Shown: positions 50,943 through 60,086, counted from the first letter of the stretch. The stretch is DNA of 64,000 nucleotides from Thermoflavifilum sp. (GCA_023511875.1 JAIMAQ010000002.1:1-64000); one strand, 5' to 3'. A program made the numbers and translations. Notes: generated from the letters alone by a model not told the origin.

Positions 50943-51728
50943 ATGGAACTATCATTAGCCGGTAAAACGGCATGCATTGGAGGAGCCTCGCAGGGCATTG
51001 GCCTAGCAACGGCCATAGAGCTATCGCGCCTGGGTGCAAGTTGTATTTTAATGTCGAGAAATGAATACCGTTTGCAAGCGGCATTGGAAAAGCTTGACCA
51101 TAGTCAAGGACAGCAACATCGTTATGCAGTTGTAGATTTTGCCAGTCTTGAACAGGTCAGTAAAACGGCTAGCTGGTTAGTAGATCAAGGAGTTGTGCAT
51201 ATTTTAGTCAACAACAGTGGCGGGCCAGCACCTGGTCCACTGCTAGAAGCTCATCCAGAAGCTTTTGAAAAAGCGTTTCGGGAGCATTTGCTGGCGAGTC
51301 AGTTGCTCGTGCAGGCATTGGTGCCAGGCATGCGCAGCCAGGGGTATGGACGCATTATTCAAGTGCTTTCTACCTCGGTGAAGGCTCCCATTGTTGGATT
51401 AGGTGTTTCTACATCTATCCGATGGGCGGTAGCAGGCTGGGCAAAAGTGCTTGCACAAGAGTTGGCGCCCATGGGTATTACGGTAAATGCGGTGTTGCCA
51501 GGATCCACCCTTACGACTCGATTAGAAGAATTGTTTGTCGATTCATCGCGTCGTCAGCAGGTTTCGGTAGAGCAGATCAAACAACAAGCAGAACAACAAA
51601 TTCCGATGAAGCGATTTGCTCAACCCCATGAAATCGCACAAGCCATAGCATTCCTAGCTAGCCCCGCAGCAGCTTACATTACGGGAGTATTTCTTCAGGT
51701 CGACGGGGGGAAGACGCCCGTGGGATAA
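50943..51728 (+). CDS. Short-chain dehydrogenase/reductase (FabG-like)
   Basis: GASQGIGLATAIELSRLGA, ILVNNSGGPAPG, ITGVFLQVDGGKTP; catalytic-loop Tyr replaced (STSIRWAVAGWAKVLA). Confidence 0.9.
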   Translation: MELSLAGKTACIGGASQGIGLATAIELSRLGASCILMSRNEYRLQAALEKLDHSQGQQHRYAVVDFASLEQVSKTASWLVDQGVVHILVNNSGGPAPGPLLEAHPEAFEKAFREHLLASQLLVQALVPGMRSQGYGRIIQVLSTSVKAPIVGLGVSTSIRWAVAGWAKVLAQELAPMGITVNAVLPGSTLTTRLEELFVDSSRRQQVSVEQIKQQAEQQIPMKRFAQPHEIAQAIAFLASPAAAYITGVFLQVDGGKTPVG

Positions 51729-51730
51729 GC

Positions 51731-52234
51731 CTATTCTTTGTCATTTCTCCCGGCGATAACCGATTCATTGGGCTCAATCTGTACGCTGCGGCTAAAGCTT
51801 TCTTCTAAGGAAATAAAAGTTTCTGTGCGTTCTATACCCTTTACTTTTTGTAATTCGTCGTGCAAAACTCTTCTGAGTTGTTGAATATCGCGGCAGACTA
51901 CTTCTGCAAAGATGCTGTAATTGCCCGTAGTGTAGTTGACCCGTACGATTTCTGGTATGCGGCGTAATTCCTTAACTACACTGTCGTACAGGGAACTTTT
52001 TTCCAGGTAGATACCCACAAAAGCCGTAACATCATAACCTATTTTTTTAAGATCTACTTGCAGTCGGGTACCTTTGACGATGCCCAATTCCTGGAGTTTT
52101 TTCATGCGAACATGAATGGTGCCGCCCGAGACAAAGAGCTTTTTGCCCAGATCGGCATATGAAATGCCCGCATCGTTCATCATTTCATTAATGATTTTCA
52201 AGTCGAGTTTGTCAATATTCAATGAGCTGGCCAT
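51731..52234 (-). CDS. Lrp/AsnC family transcriptional regulator
   Basis: LDLKIINEMMNDAGISYADLGKKLFVSGGTIHVRMKKLQELGIVKGTRLQVD. Confidence 0.94.
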   Translation of the reverse strand: MASSLNIDKLDLKIINEMMNDAGISYADLGKKLFVSGGTIHVRMKKLQELGIVKGTRLQVDLKKIGYDVTAFVGIYLEKSSLYDSVVKELRRIPEIVRVNYTTGNYSIFAEVVCRDIQQLRRVLHDELQKVKGIERTETFISLEESFSRSVQIEPNESVIAGRNDKE

Positions 52235-52317
52235 TTTAAAAAATTGTTTTAGATAATAGTTAAAATTTGATTGTTATTTTAAATAAAATCAATAATATCA
52301 AAAAATACATTAAAAAA

Positions 52318-52349
52318 TTTGCAACAAAACAGGATTATGCTTAGATTTG
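52318..52349 (+). promoter_or_regulatory. Promoter of the tRNA-like RNA
   Basis: TTTG (52318-52321)-N20-TAGATTTG (52342-52349), exact Bacteroidetes consensus form. Confidence 0.65.
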
Positions 52350-52367
52350 CACTAGTTCTTTCTACAA

Positions 52368-52531
52368 TGTAGAGTGATGAAACTGGCAGACATGCCCTCT
52401 TGTCTCGGGGGTGGGGATCACAGGACAAACCCGGCATAATGCTGGCCGCAAGGCCGGCATGGGGTTGACCACTAAGCTTCTTCTGTGCCGGCGCTAACTG
52501 CCCCGTGGAGGTTCGAATCCTCCCTCTACAG
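52368..52531 (+). ncRNA. tRNA-like RNA (class II/Leu-like cloverleaf ends) with about 95 nt between anticodon arm and T-arm
   Basis: TGTAGAG/CTCTACA acceptor; ATG-AAACTGGCAGA-CAT D-arm; CCCTC-TTGTCTC-GGGGG anticodon arm; GGAGG-TTCGAAT-CCTCC T-arm; own promoter and terminator. Confidence 0.75.
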
Positions 52532-52542
52532 CTTCGTACTTC

Positions 52543-52570
52543 AAGCCACTGCGCCAGCAGTGGCTTTTTT
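52543..52570 (+). terminator. Intrinsic terminator of the tRNA-like RNA
   Basis: AAGCCACTGC-GCCA-GCAGTGGCTTTTTT. Confidence 0.88.
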
Positions 52571-52785
52571 ATTGCAACAACAGCTAGAGGATTACCCATC
52601 TCAACCTCCAACGTTTGATGTAAATATAATTTGCTTAGTGGGAATTTCATATACATTAAAACTTGTATTTTATTCGTTTACCAGATAAATTATTTCATTC
52701 GCTGTTTTTCACGGCATGAAAATACAAAGGCGATTTATAATTTGAATAGGTTTTTCATAGGATATGGTTAAGTTATTTGAGCAGA

Positions 52786-52812
52786 GGGCTGTTGTCTAAC
52801 AGCCCTTTCTTT
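52786..52812 (+). terminator. Intrinsic terminator upstream of trmB
   Basis: GGGCTGTT-GTCT-AACAGCCC-TTTCTTTT. Confidence 0.7.
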
Positions 52813-52836
52813 TATCTAGAGTTGAACCAGCAGGTG

Positions 52837-52844
52837 TAGATTTG
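52837..52844 (+). promoter_or_regulatory. -7 box abutting the trmB start (possible leaderless mRNA)
   Basis: TAGATTTG ending 4 nt before ATG 52849. Confidence 0.45.
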
Positions 52845-52848
52845 TAGC

Positions 52849-53595
52849 ATGGCGCATAAGAAATTAATTCGGTTTGAAGAGATCAAACATTTTCCCAATG
52901 TGTGGAGCTTTCCGCAAGGCATGGCAGGGAATTGGCATCGTTACTTTCAAAATGATTTTCCCATTGTATTAGAGCTTGCTTGTGGAAAAGGAGAATATAC
53001 ATTAAGCCTTGTAAAAATGTATGAACAACTCAATGCCATTGGGGTTGATGTAAAAGGCAATCGAATCTGGAAAGGGGCCAAAGCTGCGCTGGAACAGCAG
53101 TTAACCCGTGCAGCATTTTTGCGGATTCAAATTGAGCACTTGGTATGGTACTTTGCACCACAGGAAATATCGGCTATTTGGATACCCTTTCCCGACCCTT
53201 TTTTAAAGAAATCGAAGGCTAAAAAACGACTTACCCATCCGCGATTTCTTTGGCAGTATCAACAAATATTGAAGCCCAATGGAAAAATACATTTGAAAAC
53301 CGATTCTCCAGAGCTCTTTGATTATACGCTGGAAATGATTGATCAAATAGGAGGCAGGTTGCATGTGCGAGTAGATGATGTTCCTGAAGATGCTTCTGGT
53401 GAGCTCGGCATCCAAACTTATTATGAGCGTTTACACCGAGCCGAAGGGAAGAAAATTTATTATTTAGCATTTAGTTTGCCAGAAGACTGGAAAGCCCTGG
53501 AGCCTTGGCGGCAAGAAGGCCTGGCTGCACTGGAAAAACATCTTCAGCACTTAGCTGGTATACATGATCCTAAATCCATTTCAAACGTTGAATAA
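52849..53595 (+). CDS. trmB: tRNA (guanine-N7-)-methyltransferase
   Basis: LELACGKGEYTLSLVKMYEQLNAIGVDVKGNRIWKGAKAA, WIPFPDPFLKKSKAKKRLTHPRFL. Confidence 0.93.
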   Translation: MAHKKLIRFEEIKHFPNVWSFPQGMAGNWHRYFQNDFPIVLELACGKGEYTLSLVKMYEQLNAIGVDVKGNRIWKGAKAALEQQLTRAAFLRIQIEHLVWYFAPQEISAIWIPFPDPFLKKSKAKKRLTHPRFLWQYQQILKPNGKIHLKTDSPELFDYTLEMIDQIGGRLHVRVDDVPEDASGELGIQTYYERLHRAEGKKIYYLAFSLPEDWKALEPWRQEGLAALEKHLQHLAGIHDPKSISNVE

Positions 53596-53963
53596 TGAGC
53601 AAACAATCCCATACAATGCCTGAGAGACCATCTACAGCCGAATCTTCGTTTGTAGATCGTGTATATATGTTGGTACGTAAAATACCTCGTGGAAGGGTAA
53701 CGACTTATGGTGCCATTGCAGAAGCTTGTGGATCACGTATTTCCGCTAAAATGGTGGGTTGGGCAATGAATATGTCGCACCGGGTGTTGCCTCCAGTGCC
53801 AGCACATCGCGTGGTAAACCGAAAGGGGATTCTCACGGGCAAGCATCATTTTGCTACCCCCACACTCATGCAAGAATTATTGGAACGAGAAGGGATACGC
53901 GTAGAGGATGATCGAGTAATCGATTTCGACAAATTGTTTTGGGATCCCAGAAAATCTATTTAA
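53595..53963 (+). CDS. MGMT-family / alkyltransferase-like protein (active-site Cys replaced by Ala)
   Basis: IPRGRVTTYGAIAEACGSRISAKMVGWAMN...PVPAHRVVNRKG (PCHRV becomes PAHRV). Confidence 0.88.
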   Translation: MSKQSHTMPERPSTAESSFVDRVYMLVRKIPRGRVTTYGAIAEACGSRISAKMVGWAMNMSHRVLPPVPAHRVVNRKGILTGKHHFATPTLMQELLEREGIRVEDDRVIDFDKLFWDPRKSI

Positions 53964-53965
53964 TC

Positions 53966-54421
53966 ATGAAAACTACATCGATTAAAACATTGCGTATAGA
54001 TGAGCGTGAGCTTGTTAATCAGTTTTTTGAATCGACTCATATCATTGGATTGATATCTGATTTACCCGATTATCAGCTCTGCTGGCATTTGAATCGAGAA
54101 TTGGATATGGATTTTCGGGTAAATGATGAATTGGAAATTCAGTGGCAAACTTCACATCGACGTATTTATTATTTTACTGTGTTTGAATATGTCGATATGC
54201 GTTCATCAAACGTGCATTATTTATACAACAATCATAAGCAAGGTATTGTCTTATTGCCCGAAATCAAACACATTAATTATATCTGGCTCATTAAAGGGCC
54301 CTATTTCACCGCAAACGAGTGCAATGAATGGTTACAACTATTACATCGACTTCCATATATTCGAATGGCTATAAAGTTTTTACCGGAAGATTTAAAAAAC
54401 CGCCAGAACTTAATTTTATAA
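53966..54421 (+). CDS. IPExxxVDY family protein
   Basis: NRELDMDFRVNDELEI, LLPEIKHINYIWLIKG. Confidence 0.75.
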   Translation: MKTTSIKTLRIDERELVNQFFESTHIIGLISDLPDYQLCWHLNRELDMDFRVNDELEIQWQTSHRRIYYFTVFEYVDMRSSNVHYLYNNHKQGIVLLPEIKHINYIWLIKGPYFTANECNEWLQLLHRLPYIRMAIKFLPEDLKNRQNLIL

Positions 54422-54433
54422 CTTGCTAAACAA

Positions 54434-54682
54434 ATGAATATGATGTGGGAAGAAAAAGATAATCGACTCGTACGTACGTTTGTGTTTCACGATTTTTCTG
54501 AAGCTTTTGCCTTCATGACAAGAGTGGCCTTGCTGGCCGAAAAAATGGATCATCACCCATACTGGGAAAATGTGTATAACAAAGTCACTATTTATTTAAC
54601 CACACACGATGCTGGGAATATGATCACAGAAAAAGATCGACAGCTCGCCCAGGCTATTGACGCGCTTTTCACTCAACAATAG
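54434..54682 (+). CDS. 4a-hydroxytetrahydrobiopterin dehydratase-like (PCD/DCoH)
   Basis: [42 protein letters not shown]. Confidence 0.9.
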   Translation: MNMMWEEKDNRLVRTFVFHDFSEAFAFMTRVALLAEKMDHHPYWENVYNKVTIYLTTHDAGNMITEKDRQLAQAIDALFTQQ

Positions 54683-54755
54683 CTTGAAGTGTACGCATGA
54701 AAATCTGCTTTCTGCTGAGTAGCATATAAAATGGCTGACACGTTCAGCGAAGACA

Positions 54756-56858
54756 ATGAAAAGAGGTATTTGTTGGATAGGAAAATGGTTACAGGTTTTT
54801 TACCTGATTATTGGCTTGATGCAAACTCACCAAGCTCTTGCTCAAGTTATAAGTGCTACCAACTCATTTATATTGCCCAATCGCATGCCCGACACAGCTA
54901 TTTCTTTACAAGCGTATACATTTTTTTTAGAAGAAGATAGCCAGTTGTATTCCTTGCCGGAAGTTGTGCATCAACATTTTTTGTCTCCACGTAATTTTCA
55001 TCAAACTCCCTGGCAAAATATCCACACGCATGCTTTTTGGATGAAGCTATCGATATACAATCCAGGTGTTCAGCAAGATGATCTCTATTGGTTTTTGGGT
55101 TATCCAGATCGTGTAGCGTTTTATGCTTTGCAAGATGATGGGGCTTACCACTTGGTGCAACGTGCCGGGTTGATGGAGCCTGGAAGTGGATGGAAAAAAT
55201 GGAATCAATTTGCTTTTCCATTACACTTACCGGCTGGCACCACTAGTACATTTTACGTGCATATTACGAATGAATATGATATTGAAAATCCTTTATTTTC
55301 ACAACTTTTCACTCGTGATAGCTGGAATGAATATGCTGTTGAGCAATATCGTCGATTCGATTCTTTGGGCAACTGGGTTTTTTTTGCTGCAGGTTTCCTA
55401 TGCATAATTGCTGTTTTATCGATTATTGGTTACTTGCAAACTCGTGAGGCAAGTTATTTGATCTTAAGTGGTTTTAGTATTGCTCAAGGGCTGTATTTCT
55501 TCGCACAACTATCTCATTATCCAGGTCAATTCTCATTGTTTGGCTTTTGGCCATCATTGCAATATGCATTCGATATTCCAGGGCCTTTATTGAGTTTTTA
55601 TTTGCCTTATATGTGGTTGAGTAAACATGTTACAGCTGAACAGCTAAACAAGCTTAAAATCTATTCCATCTGGCGATATATACTTATTGGCATTTGTGCA
55701 ATAGTGTTGTTTCAATGGATAAGCATGGCTTTGCATAATTTTCATCTTGCTAGAATCATCTTTGTTACATTTTTTTATTTATCATTGCTTCCTGCAGTTG
55801 CATTCCTTTGGTGGTTGGGGAATTATTTTACCCATACGGTGATCCGAATTTTTTTGATAGGTTCATGGGTTTTATGGTTCACAGCCTTGCTGGCTTTTCA
55901 TCTGGGTTTCATTTCGCATCAACCTTTACCCTCTTATGGTATGCAGCCGCTTTCCTTGCAAATACTCATCATAGGAAGCATCATATCTACTACAGCCTTT
56001 TGGGTGTGTGTGTTACGAAAACTAAGGTCTACACAAGTAGCAGCTTTGCTTCATGAACAACAGCAGATAGATCAAGAACAACAACTGATGCGCAACTTAT
56101 CTCATCAGGTAGAAGAGCTAAAAGATATGTTGAAACAAAAAGATGAAGCGCTTCAACAGCATATCGATGAGCTTCAGCACATGCGTCAGAAAGCCATGGA
56201 TACAGAGTATAAACTGAAATTAAATGAATTAGAATTAAAAGCCATCAGGGCACAGATGAATCCGCATTTTATTTTTAATTGCTTGAATTCAATTCAGCTG
56301 TTTATCATGCAACATCGCGAAGAGTTGGCACAGGAATATCTCTCAGATTTTTCATTGCTTATTCGACAAACATTGGAAATGTCAAAAATTAATTTTGTGT
56401 CGCTCGATGAAGAAATTCAATATTTACAAACTTATTTACGTTTGGAAAAAATGCGATTTGAAGACAGGATGGATTATGAAATCATAGTAGCACCGCAGCT
56501 CGATATTCATAAGGCTGAGTTGCCTACTATGTTGTTACAACCTTATGTAGAAAATGCAGTTAAGCACGGAATCAATCATCCCCTTCATAAAGGATTAATT
56601 AGTTTGCGATTTGAAGAGCAAGCCGAGTCTCTAATCTGTTCGGTTGAAGATAATGGTATAGGTATTAAACGTACTAAAGCCATTGGTGTAAATCATTTTC
56701 GATATCATCTCATGGCGGGCATGGAAATGAGTAAGATGCGAGCAGAGTGGATCAATAAATTATATCAAACCGATATTCGCATTGAGATTATTGATAAAGA
56801 AGAAATATATGGCGATGCATCGGGAACGATAGTTCGTATACATGTTCCTCAGGTTTGA
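54756..56858 (+). CDS. LytS-type sensor histidine kinase with 7TMR-DISM region
   Basis: DISMED2-like N-terminus, 7 TM helices, coiled coil, AQMNPHFIFNCLNSIQ, LLQPYVENAVKHGI. Confidence 0.9.
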   Translation: MKRGICWIGKWLQVFYLIIGLMQTHQALAQVISATNSFILPNRMPDTAISLQAYTFFLEEDSQLYSLPEVVHQHFLSPRNFHQTPWQNIHTHAFWMKLSIYNPGVQQDDLYWFLGYPDRVAFYALQDDGAYHLVQRAGLMEPGSGWKKWNQFAFPLHLPAGTTSTFYVHITNEYDIENPLFSQLFTRDSWNEYAVEQYRRFDSLGNWVFFAAGFLCIIAVLSIIGYLQTREASYLILSGFSIAQGLYFFAQLSHYPGQFSLFGFWPSLQYAFDIPGPLLSFYLPYMWLSKHVTAEQLNKLKIYSIWRYILIGICAIVLFQWISMALHNFHLARIIFVTFFYLSLLPAVAFLWWLGNYFTHTVIRIFLIGSWVLWFTALLAFHLGFISHQPLPSYGMQPLSLQILIIGSIISTTAFWVCVLRKLRSTQVAALLHEQQQIDQEQQLMRNLSHQVEELKDMLKQKDEALQQHIDELQHMRQKAMDTEYKLKLNELELKAIRAQMNPHFIFNCLNSIQLFIMQHREELAQEYLSDFSLLIRQTLEMSKINFVSLDEEIQYLQTYLRLEKMRFEDRMDYEIIVAPQLDIHKAELPTMLLQPYVENAVKHGINHPLHKGLISLRFEEQAESLICSVEDNGIGIKRTKAIGVNHFRYHLMAGMEMSKMRAEWINKLYQTDIRIEIIDKEEIYGDASGTIVRIHVPQV

Positions 56859-56888
56859 AATAATGCGGATATTTTTTACCCCAAAAAC

Positions 56889-57653
56889 TTGTCTATGTTA
56901 AATGAACCACTTAGGGTTTTAGTGATCGATGATGAGCCAGATGGTTATGCCATTATAGAAATGATGCTTCGTCGTCAGTCACAATGGCCTATTGCCTCTT
57001 GCCAATATGTGCCCGATTTGTTTCAAGCTGAATCGTTGATTCATCATTTTCGCCCACATTGGCTCCTCGTAGATTTGGAACTTACAGAAGCCAATGGTCT
57101 TTCCATAGCTCATATCTTACCAGCAGATGTTGAGTTGGAATTGAGTTTTATGACGGCGCATGATCAGGAGAAAGGAGAAGTGCTTTGCTTTAGCCAAATG
57201 TTTTTATTGCAAAAACCTATACATCGAGAGGCATTACAACGTGTGTTGCAATTTATGCAAGATCATTTGTTTGATCAGCAAAAGCATGTTCGCCTACAGG
57301 TATTAAAATCCAATTTGAAACAGCTTTATGATCCTCAATATTTGGCATTGCCCATGCAACAAAGTTGGGTATCGCTTTCGCTCGATCAAATCCGCTATCT
57401 CACTACTTATGGCGATAAAACCGAATTTTTTTTGCTAGACAATCAGGTAATTGTTGATCGGCCATTTAGTGAATACCAGCGATTTTTGCATCGGCATCCT
57501 GCATTTTTACATATTCATCCTGCATATCTTATTCAACTTACACATGTAGAATGGATAGACATAGAGAATTTACAAGTGCATATGGATGATGGGGCAATAC
57601 TGCCGGTTACAGCGCATAAACTTCCTATTTTGCTGCGTACCAAGCAAGGATAA
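56889..57653 (+). CDS. LytTR-family response regulator
   Basis: VLVIDDEPDGYAIIEMML receiver (LLVDLEL, LLQKPI), C-terminal LytTR domain. Confidence 0.9.
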   Translation: MSMLNEPLRVLVIDDEPDGYAIIEMMLRRQSQWPIASCQYVPDLFQAESLIHHFRPHWLLVDLELTEANGLSIAHILPADVELELSFMTAHDQEKGEVLCFSQMFLLQKPIHREALQRVLQFMQDHLFDQQKHVRLQVLKSNLKQLYDPQYLALPMQQSWVSLSLDQIRYLTTYGDKTEFFLLDNQVIVDRPFSEYQRFLHRHPAFLHIHPAYLIQLTHVEWIDIENLQVHMDDGAILPVTAHKLPILLRTKQG

Positions 57654-57657
57654 GAGC

Positions 57658-58452
57658 TTATTGAATTTGGTAAGTGTAGAGATCAATTTTTTGCCCTGTA
57701 TCATCTAAGCTGGTAAACGATATTAAGCCTACCTGATTAGCAAAACGTAGATCGGAATTAAATGTTTGGTTGAATATGGTGGTATTATTGGTCAACACCT
57801 GTACTTGAACTTTCATTTGTTCTTCAATCACTTGTGAAAAAGGATTGTTTTGCAAAGGCAGTTTAGCGATGATAGATTGAATGGTAAAGCTATAATTGAG
57901 TTTGATTTCAACAGACAGAGTTCCGCTCTGATAAGTGAAGTCTTGTGTTTGTGACCAGGTAGTTCCAACGGGCATGCTCGATTGCAGATAAAGTACTTCG
58001 GCATAGGATAATGAATCGAGTAGTGGTTGGGGAAGAGTGCCAGGAATTACAGCGATCAATTGAGCACCTGAAAATAAGCCACCAGCTGCGTAATAACGAT
58101 TTCCTTCTCTTCGCATGTAGCTCTGGGATACCGTATTGCCGAAATCGAGTGAAAACACATGATATTGATGTCCATGAAAGCTCGTGTCTTTATTGGTAGA
58201 AATCACGCTCAGAAACAGCTGGTTAGGATTTTGTGCGGGATAATAATACCAGTATGATCCCGCTGAAGTTGGTTGATAATTGAGTGTGTCTTGCGTAGTG
58301 TCGGCAGGCAGGGTGTCGGTGGCCGAAGTATCGGTAGTATCTGTCAATCGGCGCGACTCGAGAGAAAGCTCTTTTTTACAACCCGAATACAACGCCAGTG
58401 TTAGCAAGGCTATGCAACAACCCCATACCAATGTTTTCACCTGTATCCCCAT
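57658..58452 (-). CDS. Hypothetical lipoprotein
   Basis: LLTLALYSGCKKELS lipobox, Thr/Asp-rich linker. Confidence 0.7.
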   Translation of the reverse strand: MGIQVKTLVWGCCIALLTLALYSGCKKELSLESRRLTDTTDTSATDTLPADTTQDTLNYQPTSAGSYWYYYPAQNPNQLFLSVISTNKDTSFHGHQYHVFSLDFGNTVSQSYMRREGNRYYAAGGLFSGAQLIAVIPGTLPQPLLDSLSYAEVLYLQSSMPVGTTWSQTQDFTYQSGTLSVEIKLNYSFTIQSIIAKLPLQNNPFSQVIEEQMKVQVQVLTNNTTIFNQTFNSDLRFANQVGLISFTSLDDTGQKIDLYTYQIQ

Positions 58453-58511
58453 TTTAGGTATAGATAACGCAATTTCCCTTAAAATATTTTTATGTGATGC
58501 AAAGCATTATG

Positions 58512-59948
58512 TTAGAAGGAAATATTTTTAGGTGTGCGGGGGAAGGGAATCACGTCGCGGATATTGGTCATACCTGTTACAAATTGTACCATTCGTTCAA
58601 AGCCCAATCCAAATCCTGAATGTGGGCAACCGCCAAATTTGCGACTATCTAAATACCAATACAATTCATTTGGGGAGATATGTAATTCTTGCATGCGGTG
58701 CAATAGGCGATCATAGCGCTCTTCACGTTGTGAGCCACCAACAATTTCGCCAATACCTGGAAACAAAATATCCATTGCCCGTACAGTTTTGCCATCATCA
58801 TTCTGGCGCATGTAAAAAGCTTTGATTTCTTTTGGGTAATCGGTAATGATTACGGGCTTTTGAAAATGTTTTTCTACCAAATATCTTTCGTGTTCACTCT
58901 GAAAATCCATGCCCCAGCGTTCTACGGGAAATTGAAATTTTTTCTTTTTGTTGTATGGACTATTTTTTAAAATTTCAAATGCTTCGGTATATGTAATCCG
59001 TTCGAATGGGTGTGCAATAACAAAATGCAGTTTTTCTAACAAATTCATGCCCGATCGTTCTGTTTGGGGCTTTTTGCTTTCTTCTTCTTGAAGTCGATTA
59101 GCGAGCCATTCGAGATCGGTAGGATGATGATCCAATACATATTGAATGATGTATTTGATAAACTCTTCAGCCAGGTTCATATTATCGTGTAGGTCATAAA
59201 AAGCCATTTCGGGTTCTATCATCCAGAATTCAGCCAAATGGCGGGTAGTATTGGAGTTTTCAGCACGAAAAGTAGGCCCGAAAGTATAAATCAAGCCCAA
59301 GGCCATGGCCCCCAATTCACCCTCCAGTTGCCCAGATACCGTAAGGTTGGCTTTTCGTCCAAAAAAATCCTGGGAATAATCTATTTCACCATTTTCAGTA
59401 CGTGGGAGTTGCTTTAAATCGAGTGTAGTTACCTGAAACAGTTCGCCGGCACCCTCAGCATCGTTGGCCGTGAGGATGGGGGTATGCAGGTAAATAAATC
59501 CCTTTTGGTGAAAAAAATGATGGATAGCATAAGCCAGGCTATGACGAATGCGAAATACCGCGCCAAAGGTTTGCGTACGCATGCGCAGATGAGCATGCTC
59601 TCGCAAAAATTCCAAGCTATGTTTTTTGGGTTGCAGGGGATAAGTTTCCGCAGGGCAATCGCCCAGTATGTCAATGTGTTGAGCCTTCAGCTCCAGTTTT
59701 TGTCCGCGCCCAATAGATGCTACCAACTCACCTTGTGCTGCAATTGCTGCTCCTGTAGTGATGCGTTTCAATAGAGCAGGGTCGTATTGTTGAGGGTCTA
59801 TTACCACCTGTAGGTTTTCATGGCAAGAACCATCGTTTACCGCAATAAACTGATCATTGCGAAAGCTACGCACCCAGCCTTTAATGGTCAATGAAGGCTT
59901 GGGGGGCTCCATGAGCAATACTTCCCGAATTCGAATATGTTGTGGCAT
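58512..59948 (-). CDS. asnS: Asparaginyl-tRNA synthetase
   Basis: [82 protein letters not shown]. Confidence 0.96.
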   Translation of the reverse strand: MPQHIRIREVLLMEPPKPSLTIKGWVRSFRNDQFIAVNDGSCHENLQVVIDPQQYDPALLKRITTGAAIAAQGELVASIGRGQKLELKAQHIDILGDCPAETYPLQPKKHSLEFLREHAHLRMRTQTFGAVFRIRHSLAYAIHHFFHQKGFIYLHTPILTANDAEGAGELFQVTTLDLKQLPRTENGEIDYSQDFFGRKANLTVSGQLEGELGAMALGLIYTFGPTFRAENSNTTRHLAEFWMIEPEMAFYDLHDNMNLAEEFIKYIIQYVLDHHPTDLEWLANRLQEEESKKPQTERSGMNLLEKLHFVIAHPFERITYTEAFEILKNSPYNKKKKFQFPVERWGMDFQSEHERYLVEKHFQKPVIITDYPKEIKAFYMRQNDDGKTVRAMDILFPGIGEIVGGSQREERYDRLLHRMQELHISPNELYWYLDSRKFGGCPHSGFGLGFERMVQFVTGMTNIRDVIPFPRTPKNISF

Positions 59949-60054
59949 AATAATGGGCTATACTTTGAATAAAGAAAAATTGTGCCGACAAAAATATCAA
60001 ACTTCAACCAGCATAAGCCACGATAGCTGAATTATCTGATAAAAGGCTGAAAAA

Positions 60055-60086
60055 TTTTGATAAAACCAAAACTTGTTGTAATCTTG
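60055..60086 (+). promoter_or_regulatory. Candidate rho promoter
   Basis: TTTTG-N19-TAATCTTG; implies a roughly 200-nt leader. Confidence 0.5.

Noticed and set aside
52368-52531. tmRNA, tRNA-Sec or group I intron explanation for the tRNA-like RNA
   Set aside because: No tmRNA-style 5' GGGGCU end or tag ORF; the only TCA (52418-52420) is not in an anticodon loop with U33; no recognisable group I core and the insert is too small. Not formally excluded without Infernal.
52279-52656. 125-aa minus-strand ORF across the tRNA-like RNA
   Set aside because: It is antisense to a region with clear RNA structure, promoter and terminator, and the peptide has no recognisable domain; open frame judged incidental.
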